Origin: CAIYXV01 sp035506255
GTDB lineage: Bacteria; Margulisbacteria; WOR-1; XYC2-FULL-46-14; WPAF01
Length of the DNA stretch: 27,927 bases
Direction of reading: 5' to 3'
Assembly: GCA_035506255.1 (NCBI GenBank)
Contig: DATJPS010000109.1
Span: 1-27,927 of the forward strand
Within the stretch, counting starts at the first letter, position 1. Each line of letters starts with the position of its first letter. The notes beneath the pieces were generated by a model. The model did not search any database. It was not told the DNA's origin and saw only the letters and a list, made by a program, of their open reading frames with translations. The position numbers were made by a program, and so were the translations under genes. Shown here in pieces: positions 1 through 7,499 of the stretch.

Positions 1-600
1 GAACGGTCCGGAGATCACGCGCACCGTTTCGCCCTTCTCGAACGCGACCTCGAGCTTTTCTTTCTTCATGCCGATCTGCTTGAGCACCCGCTGCATTTCG
101 CGGTCCGATACCGGCGTCGGCTTTACTTTGGTGCCGATGAAGCGTGCTACCCCCGGCGATTGCCGGATCGCGTACCACGATTCGTCGTCCAGTTCCATCT
201 CGATGAAAACATAGCCCGGGAACATCTTTTTCTTTTTCTCGATCTTCCGGGCCCCTCTGACCTCGACCGTCTCTTCTTCCGGCACCAGGATCTGGTGGAT
301 CTTGCTGCGCATCCCGATCTGGTCGATATTACGCTCCACCGCTTCTTTGACCTGGTCTTCCTGCCCGGAATAGGTCTGGATCACGTACCATCTTTTTTCG
401 GCTTTTTTTGGCGCCGGAGAAAGGTTTTCTTCCTTCGCCTCATCTACGACCGGAACCTCTTCCACCGATTCGATCGCTTCCGGTTGTGCGGCTTCCGCGG
501 GCTGGCTTTCCGCCGCCTCGATTGCCGGAACTTCTTCCGGCTTAGGATCTTCCCCGGCCGGATCAATATTCATGTTTTCTTTGTTTTCTTCTTCAACCAT
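1..600 (-). CDS. nusG: Transcription termination/antitermination factor NusG (3' end outside window)
   Basis: My reverse-strand translation starts at the ATG at 598-600 and stays open for 200 codons to the window edge, so the C-terminus is missing. NusG binds RNA polymerase, suppresses pausing and links to Rho or ribosomal S10. Residues about 69-170 form the NGN domain, beginning KRWYVIQTYSGQE and including MFPGYVFIEME and SPGVARFIGTK. The KOW domain is just starting (GETVRVISGPF) at the edge. The first about 68 residues are an acidic, Glu/Pro/Ala-rich extension absent from short NusG proteins. The start codon overlaps the secE stop by one base (TAATG), so translation is probably coupled. secE-nusG linkage is near-universal in bacteria, which supports the assignment. 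Confidence 0.96.
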   Translation of the reverse strand, partial: MVEEENKENMNIDPAGEDPKPEEVPAIEAAESQPAEAAQPEAIESVEEVPVVDEAKEENLSPAPKKAEKRWYVIQTYSGQEDQVKEAVERNIDQIGMRSKIHQILVPEEETVEVRGARKIEKKKKMFPGYVFIEMELDDESWYAIRQSPGVARFIGTKVKPTPVSDREMQRVLKQIGMKKEKLEVAFEKGETVRVISGPF

Positions 601-800
601 TAAGCTGACCTGGACAAAAATAGGAACATTTTCGCCAGCCCCCAATCCAGAAGCATTACCGCTACCGCCAATACGATCACGATCAGCAGAACGATCACGG
701 TCGCGGCGGTAACATACTGGCGGCCCGGCCAGGTAACCTTCCTGACCTCCGCTCTTGTTTCCTTTATATAGTCAATGATCTTGTTCTTAATATCTTTCAT
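600..800 (-). CDS. secE: Preprotein translocase subunit SecE
   Basis: A 66-residue protein, the usual size for a minimal bacterial SecE with one transmembrane helix. The amphipathic N-terminal part carries the family signature ETRAEVRKVTWPGRQ (about residues 14-28), and one hydrophobic helix follows (about 33-55). SecE clamps the SecY channel in the inner membrane. The gene lies between tRNA-Trp and nusG on the same strand, the classical rpmG/trnW/secE/nusG arrangement, and is probably co-transcribed from the promoter at 1227-1256. Only 19 nt separate it from the tRNA 3' end, and I see no strong ribosome binding site. Confidence 0.97.
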   Translation of the reverse strand: MKDIKNKIIDYIKETRAEVRKVTWPGRQYVTAATVIVLLIVIVLAVAVMLLDWGLAKMFLFLSRSA

Positions 801-819
801 CTGTCAACCCGACCAAAAG

Positions 820-895
820 TGGCAGGCCAGACAGGAGTCGAACCTGCAACCCCCGGTTTTGGAGACCGGTGCTCTGCCAATTGAGCTACTGGCCT
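820..895 (-). tRNA. trnW: tRNA-Trp (anticodon CCA)
   Basis: The reverse strand folds into a full cloverleaf. The acceptor stem is AGGCCAG/CTGGCCT with discriminator G and an encoded CCA at 820-822. The D arm is GCTC...GAGC. The anticodon stem is CCGGT/ACCGG around loop CTCCAAA, giving anticodon CCA (Trp). The T arm is GCAGG/CCTGT around loop TTCGACT. It sits between rpmG and secE on the same strand, as in many bacteria, and must be processed out of a mixed mRNA/tRNA transcript. Confidence 0.96.
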
Positions 896-952
896 ATGCC
901 GCATCGTCAGTTCAGCAGCTCTCCCGCGGAGCCAAAGACGCTCGAAGGAGAA

Positions 953-1102
953 CTACTTTTCCTCCTTATGGGGCGTTGTGGCCCGACAAAACTTGCAGTA
1001 TTTGTTGAGCTCCAGGCGCCCGGTCGTCTTCTTCTTGTTTTTCATGGTCGTGTAATTGCGCCTTTTGCATTTTGTACACGCCAAAGTTATAATTTCTCTC
1101 AT
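953..1102 (-). CDS. rpmG: 50S ribosomal protein L33
   Basis: A 49-residue ORF, typical for L33. It starts MREIITLACTKCKRRNYTT and continues through KNKKKTTGRLELNKYC to KFCRATTPHKE. The two CxxC pairs (CTKC and CKFC) form a zinc ribbon, so this is the zinc-binding (C+) paralogue rather than a zinc-free one. L33 sits near the tRNA exit site on the large subunit. It is first in the rpmG/trnW/secE/nusG unit. There is no Shine-Dalgarno sequence before the ATG; a U-rich tract runs up to the start codon and follows a hairpin (see the leader feature). Confidence 0.95.
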   Translation of the reverse strand: MREIITLACTKCKRRNYTTMKNKKKTTGRLELNKYCKFCRATTPHKEEK

Positions 1103-1220
1103 AAAAAATAAAAGTGAGGAGGCACAATATCTCCCCCTCTTCCAAAATCGCTACTTTTTGGTTATTTTGTCGATGTAACCGAGGATGCAGACCTTAATTG
1201 CAGCCCCAGGCAGACCAGAC
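1103..1220 (-). promoter_or_regulatory. Structured 5' leader of rpmG with alternative hairpins and a terminator-like hairpin
   Basis: About 118 nt lie between the predicted transcription start near 1220 and the rpmG ATG. In the minus-strand RNA three hairpins can be drawn. Hairpin A pairs GGUUA (1180-1176) with UAACC (1164-1160). Hairpin B pairs CCAAAA (1161-1156) with UUUUGG (1147-1142); it shares two bases with A, so the two exclude each other. Hairpin C pairs GAGGGGG (1139-1133) with CCUCCUC (1122-1116) and is followed by a U-rich run to the start codon, like a weak intrinsic terminator. An attenuator is an inference. I recognise no known riboswitch or ribosomal-protein leader. Confidence 0.5.
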
Positions 1221-1226
1221 AAAGGA

Positions 1227-1256
1227 ATTATAACTTACACTCTTGCATCCTGTCAA
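1227..1256 (-). promoter_or_regulatory. Consensus sigma70 promoter for rpmG-trnW-secE-nusG
   Basis: On the minus strand a perfect TTGACA (1256-1251) and a perfect TATAAT (1232-1227) are separated by 18 bp. Transcription would start near 1220. This is the best promoter by consensus in the window, fitting a translation-machinery operon. Confidence 0.85.
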
Positions 1257-1269
1257 GCGGAATTTTTAT

Positions 1270-1298
1270 TTGTAATTCATTTCGCGATTTGCTAGAAT
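1270..1298 (+). promoter_or_regulatory. Promoter of hppA
   Basis: TTGTAA (1270-1275), 17-bp spacer, TAGAAT (1293-1298), with an extended -10 TGC at 1290-1292. The predicted start is near 1305, leaving a leader of about 34 nt that contains the hppA ribosome binding site. It fires divergently from the rpmG promoter. Confidence 0.7.
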
Positions 1299-1338
1299 GA
1301 ACTGGCCGAAAACAAAAGATGTCGGAAAGGGGTAAACA

Positions 1339-3594
1339 ATGTCTGAATCGAATGTGATCCTGCCCGCGCTCCGGTCCATAGAAATGAACCTGCTCTGGTT
1401 CGTGCTCGGCTCCGCCCTGATCGCCCTCGCCTATGGCGTGTACATCGCCTGGAAGGTGCTCAAAGCGCCACAGGGATCGAAGGAAATGGTGGAAGTGGCC
1501 CAGGCCATCCAGGAGGGGTCGGCCGCCTATCTCTCCCGCCAGTTCAAAGTGATGGGGATCTTCATCGCCATCATTGCCGTTCTCCTATACATAATATATG
1601 CGCCGCTTTATCCAGGCAATGTGGTACTGCCGCTCGGCATCTCGATCGCCTTTCTGCTCGGTTCTTTCGCCTCGGCCGGTGCCGGCTATGTAGGGATGAG
1701 CCTCGCGGTCCGGGCCAATGTCCGGGTCGCCAACGCCGCTCTGACCAGCTTCAAGAATGCGCTTGAGATCGCGTTCCAGGCCGGTTCTGTTTCCGGCATG
1801 TTCACCGTCGGGCTCGGGCTCCTCGGCGCCACCATCATCTTCCTGATCTTCGGCCAGGACGCGATGAAGGTCCTGGTCGGATTCGGCTTCGGCGGATGTC
1901 TGGTCGCGCTCTTCATGAGGATCGGCGGCGGTATCTACACTAAAGCGGCCGATGTCGGCGCGGACCTGGTAGGCAAGGTTGAAAAGAACATTCCCGAGGA
2001 CGATCCCCGCAACGCGGCGGTGATCGCGGACAACGTCGGCGACAACGTCGGCGACTGCGCCGGTATGGCGGCGGACGTTTTCGAAAGCTACGAAGTGACG
2101 CTGGTCGCGGCGATCATCCTGGGAGCGGCGACCATGGCCGACAAAGGATTCGCGGCCATTTACGGCGCGGCGGCGGGCCTGATGGCGCTCAAGCTCATCA
2201 TTTATCCCCTGCTCGTCCGGTCGGTCGGCGTTTTCGCCTCCATCATCGGCACGCTCTCGGTAAGAGGGAAGGATTCGCAAGAGATCGGCGACCCGATGAA
2301 GCCGATCAACTTCGGTTTCTGGATCGCAGCGATCGTTTCCATCATCGGCTTCATGACCGTGAACTTCTATTATCTTAAGGATCCCAAGACCGGCGCGCCC
2401 GACTGGCGCTTCTCTCTCGCCACCTTCGTCGGCATCGTGCTGGCGGTGGTGATCGAACAGATAACCAATTACTACACCCATACCGAACACGCGCCGGTAA
2501 AAGAGACTTCGTACGCTTCCAAGACCGGGCCCGCCACCATCATCCTGACCGGTTTCGGCCTGGCGCAGGAATCGTCGGTCTGGTCGATCCTCGCGATCGC
2601 GGCCACGATCTTCGCATCTTATACGATCTTCGGCGGCAACATCGCGCTTTCCGCGTACGGTGTTGCGCTGGCCGGCCTCGGTCTTTTGACCACCACCGGC
2701 TTTATCCTTGCGATGGACACCTTCGGCCCGATCTCTGACAACGCCAACGGCGTGTTCGAGATGTCCGGAGCGCTCAAGGGCAAAGGGAGCCGCGCGGAAG
2801 AGATCGTCAGCCGCCTTGACGCGGTCGGCAACACCACCAAGGCGCTCACCAAAGGCTTCGCCATCGCCACTGCGGTGATCGCGGCGATCGCCCTGTTCCG
2901 TTCGTTCATCACCGAGGGCGGATTGGTCGCCACCGGCATCCAGATCAACGAGACCAACGTCTTCATCGGCCTGCTGATCGGCGGCGCGGTGCCGTTCCTC
3001 TTCTCCTCGTTCCTGATCAAAGCGGTCAGCAAGGCCGCGTTCTTCGTGGTGGAGGAAGTGCGCCGGCAGTTCCGCGAGATCCCCGGCATCATGGAGAAAA
3101 AGAACAAGCCCGAATACTTCAAGTGCGTCGACATCGTCACCACCGCCGCCCAGAAAGAACTGATCGGCCCCGCGATCCTAGCGGTCTTTACCCCGGTCGC
3201 GGTCGGATTTTCGTTCGGCATCGCGGCGCTGGGCGGATACCTGGTGGGAACGATCCTGGTCGGCCAGCTGCTAGCGGTACTGCTCGCCAACTCCGGCGCG
3301 ATCTGGGATAACGCCAAGAAAGCGATCGAGCTCGGGCTGCATGGCGGCAAGGGAAGCGAATCGCACAAAGCTTCGGTGATCGGTGATACGGTAGGCGATC
3401 CTTTCAAGGATACCGCCGGCCCGGCGATCAACCCGCTGATCAAGGTCATGAACCTGGTCGCGATCATTATTACGCCGCTCATCCTCAGGGATTTCCCGAT
3501 CGAGGTAAAGGCGCCGATCGTCGCGGTCTGCGTCATCCTTATCATCACGGCGACCTGGTTGAACAAAAGAGGGAGCATTACCGGGGAAGAATGA
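1339..3594 (+). CDS. hppA: Membrane-bound H+-translocating pyrophosphatase, K+-independent type
   Basis: A 751-residue polytopic protein, in the normal size range for the family. It hydrolyses pyrophosphate from biosynthesis to pump ions across the membrane. The signature substrate/metal-binding loop is present: DVGADLVGK at residues 205-213, then DNVGDNVGD (D231, D235, D239). A second acidic motif, GDTVGDPFKDTAGP, lies near the C-terminus. The cation-specificity motif reads GNTTKALTKG with Lys at residue 501. In this family Lys here (Ala in K+-dependent enzymes) marks K+-independent enzymes, all known ones being proton pumps. The start is supported by AAAGGGG (1326-1332), 6 nt before the ATG. 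The long antisense ORFs inside are shadows of this gene. Confidence 0.97.
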   Translation: MSESNVILPALRSIEMNLLWFVLGSALIALAYGVYIAWKVLKAPQGSKEMVEVAQAIQEGSAAYLSRQFKVMGIFIAIIAVLLYIIYAPLYPGNVVLPLGISIAFLLGSFASAGAGYVGMSLAVRANVRVANAALTSFKNALEIAFQAGSVSGMFTVGLGLLGATIIFLIFGQDAMKVLVGFGFGGCLVALFMRIGGGIYTKAADVGADLVGKVEKNIPEDDPRNAAVIADNVGDNVGDCAGMAADVFESYEVTLVAAIILGAATMADKGFAAIYGAAAGLMALKLIIYPLLVRSVGVFASIIGTLSVRGKDSQEIGDPMKPINFGFWIAAIVSIIGFMTVNFYYLKDPKTGAPDWRFSLATFVGIVLAVVIEQITNYYTHTEHAPVKETSYASKTGPATIILTGFGLAQESSVWSILAIAATIFASYTIFGGNIALSAYGVALAGLGLLTTTGFILAMDTFGPISDNANGVFEMSGALKGKGSRAEEIVSRLDAVGNTTKALTKGFAIATAVIAAIALFRSFITEGGLVATGIQINETNVFIGLLIGGAVPFLFSSFLIKAVSKAAFFVVEEVRRQFREIPGIMEKKNKPEYFKCVDIVTTAAQKELIGPAILAVFTPVAVGFSFGIAALGGYLVGTILVGQLLAVLLANSGAIWDNAKKAIELGLHGGKGSESHKASVIGDTVGDPFKDTAGPAINPLIKVMNLVAIIITPLILRDFPIEVKAPIVAVCVILIITATWLNKRGSITGEE

Positions 3595-3615
3595 CCGGCT
3601 CCCGGGAGGGCCCGC

Positions 3616-4263
3616 TTGGAGGACGAATTCGCCCGTCTTCGGGCAGAAATGGTAGAGCATCAATTGAAAGGACGCGGGATCGCTGATCCCCGCGTCCTTT
3701 CTGCTATGGGGGAAATACCCCGCCACCTGTTCATTCCTCCGCCCCTCCGCACTTCCGCTTACGATGACTCAGCTCTGCCGATCGGTGATGGACAGACCAT
3801 TTCCCAGCCGTACATGGTAGCGGCAATGACCGAAAAGCTGGAGCTCAAAGCCGGAGAGAGATCGCTTGAGATCGGGACCGGCTCCGGCTACCAGGCGGCA
3901 TTGCTGGCGGAATTATCCAAAAAAGTGGTAACGGTCGAACGGCTTACCGCTTTATCTTCTGCCGCAGAAAAGCGGCTGAAATGGCTGGGCTACGAAAACA
4001 TAATCTTTGCGGTCGGCGACGGGACCGAAGGCTGGCGGGCGGAAGCGCCGTATGACGCGATCATCGTTACCGCCGCCTGCCCCGATATCCCGCCGCCCCT
4101 GGTCGAACAGTTGAAAGAAGGGGGGAGACTGGTACTACCGGTCGGCGACCGGTTCATCCAGACCCTCACCCTCGTCCGGAAAAAGACGGGGAAAATATCG
4201 GTCGAAGGTTCGTTCGGCTGCGTCTTCGTCCCGCTGATCGGCAAGTACGGCTTTCCCGATTGA
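3616..4263 (+). CDS. pcm: Protein-L-isoaspartate O-methyltransferase
   Basis: PIMT uses SAM to methylate L-isoaspartyl residues so damaged proteins can be repaired. The 215 residues match the family length. The active-site motif GDGQTISQPYMVA (Ser63) and SAM motif I (LEIGTGSGYQ, residues 84-93) are intact. I take the TTG at 3616 because GGGAGGG ends 5 nt upstream and the resulting N-terminus (...LRAEMVEHQLKGRGI) aligns with the family. An internal ATG at 3649 would delete that part. It follows hppA by 21 nt and is probably co-transcribed. A 13-bp perfect hairpin lies inside its first codons (separate feature). Confidence 0.94.
   Translation: MEDEFARLRAEMVEHQLKGRGIADPRVLSAMGEIPRHLFIPPPLRTSAYDDSALPIGDGQTISQPYMVAAMTEKLELKAGERSLEIGTGSGYQAALLAELSKKVVTVERLTALSSAAEKRLKWLGYENIIFAVGDGTEGWRAEAPYDAIIVTAACPDIPPPLVEQLKEGGRLVLPVGDRFIQTLTLVRKKTGKISVEGSFGCVFVPLIGKYGFPD
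3666..3701 (+). repeat. Perfect 13-bp inverted repeat within the start of pcm
   Basis: GAAAGGACGCGGG (3666-3678) and its exact complement CCCGCGTCCTTTC (3689-3701) flank a 10-nt loop that can add three more pairs (ATC/GAT). The RNA hairpin would be very stable and starts about 50 nt downstream of the pcm start codon, encoding conserved PIMT residues. Only UUUCU follows, so it is at best a poor intrinsic terminator. Confidence 0.75.
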
Positions 4264-4265
4264 TA

Positions 4266-4294
4266 TTGCGCCCCCGTCTTTTATATGGTAAAAT
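4266..4294 (+). promoter_or_regulatory. Leaderless-type promoter of the S1 gene
   Basis: TTGCGC (4266-4271), 17-bp spacer, TAAAAT (4289-4294) with an extended -10 TGG at 4286-4288. The -10 box ends 9 nt before the ATG at 4304, so the mRNA would start within a few bases of the start codon. No Shine-Dalgarno sequence is present. Confidence 0.7.
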
Positions 4295-4303
4295 CCATAG
4301 GTC

Positions 4304-5752
4304 ATGTCTGAAGAAGCATTCGAAGCCACAAAAATAGAATCTACCAAAGGCAAATCCGAATCCTCCGAAGTCGACGCCCTGATCGCGGGCGCGCTGGCGG
4401 AACTCGGCTCCAAGCCGAAAGAAGAAGAAAAGACCGGAAAAGAGCTTAAAGCGACGCCGATACCGATCTCTGCGGTCCGCGTAAAACCGGAACCTAAACC
4501 GGCCGCGGAAGCGCCGATAAAGGAACCCCCGGTAATTGAAAAGAAAGAACCGTCGCTGGAGGACGAGCTCAAACGGTTCTCCACCGGCGCGCTGATCGTC
4601 GGCACCATCGTCAAGATCGATCCTTCCGGCGCGCTGGTAGACATCGGCTACAAATCGGACGGCTTCATCGCCCCGCAGGAGCTCGGCACCGGGCTCAAGA
4701 TCGGCGACAAGGTGGAAGCGGTCATCGAAAAGTTGGAGAGCAAGGAAGGGTACGTCCTGCTTTCAAAAGAAAAAGCCGATTACGAGATCCGCTGGAAGAG
4801 CGCGCAGGAAGCGCTTAAATCGAAAAAAGTGATGCAGGCCAAGGTGATCAACGCCGTCAATGGAGGCCTGGTGGCCGAATGCGAAGGGATCCGCGGTTTC
4901 ATACCCGCCTCCCAGGTCAACCGCTCCTCCCCCGACCTGCAGCTGAAGGATTTCGTGGGCAAGACCCTGCCGGTTAAGGTTATCGAGGCCAACCGCCGCC
5001 AGGGGAAGATCATCCTCTCCCATAAGCTCGGTTCGATCGAGAGCGACCGAATGCAGGCGAGCAAAATCTTCGACGAGCTGGAAGTCGGGCAGGTCCGCCA
5101 CGGTAAAGTGACCAGCCTGAAGAGCTTCGGCGCGTTCGTGGACATCAACGGCGTCGAAGGGCTCATCCACCTGACCGAACTTTCCTGGAAAAGGGTCAAG
5201 CATCCGTCCGAAGTGTTGAAGTCCGGCCAGGAGATCGACGTTTTTATTCTCGGCGTAGACAAGGTCAACCGCAAACTTTCGCTCGGATTAAAAGAGCTGC
5301 AGCCCGATCCCTGGGCCCAAGTATCGGCCAAGTACCGCGTCGGCCAGGTCGTGAAGGTTAAGATCCTCCGGCTGGTGAAGTTCGGCGCCTTTGCCGAGAT
5401 CGAGGAAGGGCTGGAGGGCCTGATCCACATCTCCGAGCTCTCGTCCAACAAGGTCAACAGCCCGGAGGAAGCGGTAAAACCCGGCGATATGGTGGAGGCG
5501 AAAATATTGAGGATCCTCCCGGAAGAGCAGAGGATCGGCCTTTCCATCCGTGAGGCGCAATTCTCGAAGCAAAAGGCGGAGAAGGAAGCGATCAAGCAGG
5601 AAGAGAACAAGATCACCATCGGCGACATCATCGCGGTCAAAGAAAAACAAAAAGCGGAACGGGAAGCGGAGCTGGCCGAAGAGAGCGAGAACGTCGAAGA
5701 GGAAAAAGAAGAAGTAGCGGAAGGAACGCAGCAGGACCAGGGATTGACATGA
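4304..5752 (+). CDS. rpsA: Ribosomal protein S1-like RNA-binding protein, four S1 domains
   Basis: A 482-residue protein with four S1 (OB-fold) repeats at about residues 96-156, 175-241, 262-331 and 346-416. Domains 3 and 4 have the classical form (FGAFVDINGVEGLIHLTELS; FGAFAEIEEGLEGLIHISEL). S1 proteins recruit and unfold mRNA on the 30S subunit. The four-domain form is found outside Proteobacteria, whose S1 has six. A charged Glu/Lys/Pro-rich N-terminal region (1-90) and a Glu/Lys-rich tail (417-482) flank the core. The stop overlaps the pyrF start (ATGA), indicating coupling. The gene appears leaderless, which is notable because S1 is usually needed for leadered rather than leaderless mRNAs. 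Confidence 0.92.
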   Translation: MSEEAFEATKIESTKGKSESSEVDALIAGALAELGSKPKEEEKTGKELKATPIPISAVRVKPEPKPAAEAPIKEPPVIEKKEPSLEDELKRFSTGALIVGTIVKIDPSGALVDIGYKSDGFIAPQELGTGLKIGDKVEAVIEKLESKEGYVLLSKEKADYEIRWKSAQEALKSKKVMQAKVINAVNGGLVAECEGIRGFIPASQVNRSSPDLQLKDFVGKTLPVKVIEANRRQGKIILSHKLGSIESDRMQASKIFDELEVGQVRHGKVTSLKSFGAFVDINGVEGLIHLTELSWKRVKHPSEVLKSGQEIDVFILGVDKVNRKLSLGLKELQPDPWAQVSAKYRVGQVVKVKILRLVKFGAFAEIEEGLEGLIHISELSSNKVNSPEEAVKPGDMVEAKILRILPEEQRIGLSIREAQFSKQKAEKEAIKQEENKITIGDIIAVKEKQKAEREAELAEESENVEEEKEEVAEGTQQDQGLT

Positions 5753-6534
5753 GCTTCGTCGGCAAGCTGGATGCGGCCGCCGAAAAGAACCAGAGCCGCC
5801 TTTGTATCGGACTCGATATCGATCTAAAAAAATTACCCCGAACCATCCTCGACTCTTCCGACCCGATCTTCAACTTCAACAAAGAAATAATCGATCGTAC
5901 GATCGATCTGGTCTGTGCCTATAAACCTAACATCGCTTTTTACGAAGCTTACGGGATCTATGGATTGCAGGCCCTGGTCCGGACGATCGAATACATCAAT
6001 CAGAGCTCCGGCGTGCCGGTGATACTGGATGCAAAGCGCGGGGATGTGGGCCACACCGCCGCCGCTTATGCCAAGGCGATCTTCGAGATCTACAAGGCCG
6101 ACGCCACCACCGTCAACCCGTACATGGGGCACGATTCGGTCGAGCCGTTCATCAATTACCACAGTAAAGGGATCTTCGTCCTTTGTCTCACTTCGAACAT
6201 CGGCTTCAAGGATTTTCAGGCGGCCGACGGCCGGGAGCCGCTCTACCTTTCGGTCGCGCGCCACGTCAAGGAATGGAACCACTTCGGCAATTGCGGCGTG
6301 GTAGTGGGAGCGACCTCGTCCAACGAGCTCAAGCAGATCAAGGGGATCGTCGGCGACATGCCGATCCTGATCCCGGGCGTGGGGGCGCAGGGAGGAGACC
6401 TCAAGGGATCGGCGCAATACGGCGGCAGGAGGGGGATCATCAACGCCAGCCGCAGCATCATCTATGCCCCCGACCCGCGGGCCGAAGCGCAAAAGCTCCG
6501 CGACGAGATCAACAGCTTCTCCAAGCTCAACTGA
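5749..6534 (+). CDS. pyrF: Orotidine 5'-phosphate decarboxylase
   Basis: Last step of de novo UMP synthesis: OMP to UMP plus CO2. The 261 residues and the arrangement GLDIDLKKLP ... ILDAKRGDVGHT (Asp94-Lys96-Asp99 catalytic array) ... TTVNPYMG ... PGVGAQGGD fit the longer (type 2) bacterial subfamily. The start overlaps the S1 stop by 4 nt and the stop overlaps the dus ATG by 1 nt (TGATG), so it sits inside a tightly coupled operon. No other pyr genes are in the window. Confidence 0.95.
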   Translation: MSFVGKLDAAAEKNQSRLCIGLDIDLKKLPRTILDSSDPIFNFNKEIIDRTIDLVCAYKPNIAFYEAYGIYGLQALVRTIEYINQSSGVPVILDAKRGDVGHTAAAYAKAIFEIYKADATTVNPYMGHDSVEPFINYHSKGIFVLCLTSNIGFKDFQAADGREPLYLSVARHVKEWNHFGNCGVVVGATSSNELKQIKGIVGDMPILIPGVGAQGGDLKGSAQYGGRRGIINASRSIIYAPDPRAEAQKLRDEINSFSKLN

Positions 6535-7499
6535 TGCTAAAGATCGGCCCTTACCGCCTGCCGTCCAATGTACTGCTCTCCCCGCTTTCTGGCATTTCCG
6601 ACCTTTCGTTCCGGCTGATCTGCCGGGAATTCGGCGCGGCGTTCTGTTATTTCGAAATGATCGACTGCAACGCGCTGCTGCACGGGCCGAATTCGCCGAA
6701 AGTAAAAGAGATCCTCAGCACGAACGACGATGATTCGCCGATCGCGGCCCAGCTTCTTGGTTCGACCCCGGACCAGATGCTGAAAGCGGCACAGGTATTG
6801 ATCGAAAAAGCCAAAAAGATAAAATATCTGGAGGTCAACGCCGCCTGCCCCGCCAAGAAAGTGTCGAAAAAGAAAGCGGGCGCGTATCTATTAAAGGACC
6901 CGGATACTTTATCCGCGATCATTCGCCGCCTCTCTTCCGAGCTCGACCTGCCGGTGACGGTGAAACTGAGGATCGGCTATGACCGTTACGACCGCCATGA
7001 GTTCATCGAATCGGTAAAAGGATGCGAAATCGCGGGCGCTTCCGCGCTCTTTATCCACGGCCGCACGCGCAAGCAGGGTTATTCGGGCGAGATCAATTAC
7101 GGCGCCATCCGGGAAGCGAAAGAAGCAGTAGGCATTCCCGTTCTCGGTTCCGGCGATCTTTTGGATAAAGCTTCTATCGAAAAGATGTTCAATTTGGCGG
7201 GTTGCGACGGGATCGCGGTCGCGCGCGGCGCGATGGGGAATCCGTGGATATTCAAAGGGGTCGACCCGGCTGAGGTCGAATTATCCGAAAGGATATCGGT
7301 CCTTAAAAGACATTTGTTTTATATGAAAAAATACCGTTTCACCGGGCATCACCAGAACATCGGCATCATGCGGAAGATCGCCATACTGTACTTGAGCTCG
7401 GTGCCGAACGCGGCGGAGATGCGTTCGCATCTTTCAAAAGCGAAGGATCGCGATGAACTGCTCGCAGCGATCGATCTAGCGCCGCGGATAGCGGGCTGA
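6534..7499 (+). CDS. dus: tRNA-dihydrouridine synthase
   Basis: A flavin enzyme reducing uridine to dihydrouridine in tRNA. From the ATG at 6534 the protein has 321 residues, the usual length. Visible motifs are LSPLSGISDLSFR near the N-terminus (FMN site), NAACPAKKV with catalytic Cys105, the phosphate-binding region GRTRKQGYSG, and VLGSGDLLD followed by GIAVARGAMGNPWIF. A longer reading beginning upstream in this frame is an artefact of the pyrF overlap. The 3' end overlaps the convergent queF by 24 nt. Confidence 0.93.
   Translation: MLKIGPYRLPSNVLLSPLSGISDLSFRLICREFGAAFCYFEMIDCNALLHGPNSPKVKEILSTNDDDSPIAAQLLGSTPDQMLKAAQVLIEKAKKIKYLEVNAACPAKKVSKKKAGAYLLKDPDTLSAIIRRLSSELDLPVTVKLRIGYDRYDRHEFIESVKGCEIAGASALFIHGRTRKQGYSGEINYGAIREAKEAVGIPVLGSGDLLDKASIEKMFNLAGCDGIAVARGAMGNPWIFKGVDPAEVELSERISVLKRHLFYMKKYRFTGHHQNIGIMRKIAILYLSSVPNAAEMRSHLSKAKDRDELLAAIDLAPRIAG

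Noticed and set aside
869..1111. Plus-strand ORFs across tRNA-Trp and rpmG
   Set aside because: They overlap a certain tRNA and a certain ribosomal protein gene on the other strand and have no domain.
2619..3578. 319-codon antisense ORF inside hppA, and similar long antisense ORFs in mdh, S1 and the FHA gene
   Set aside because: These are GC-driven shadows with low-complexity Ser/Arg-rich products and no recognisable domain.
3666..3701. Hairpin as the hppA terminator
   Set aside because: It lies inside pcm and is followed by only UUUCU, too weak a U-tract to call a terminator.
6183..6533. Upstream extension of dus giving a 438-residue protein
   Set aside because: The extra residues are an alternate frame of pyrF; the TGATG junction at 6532-6536 gives the normal Dus N-terminus.
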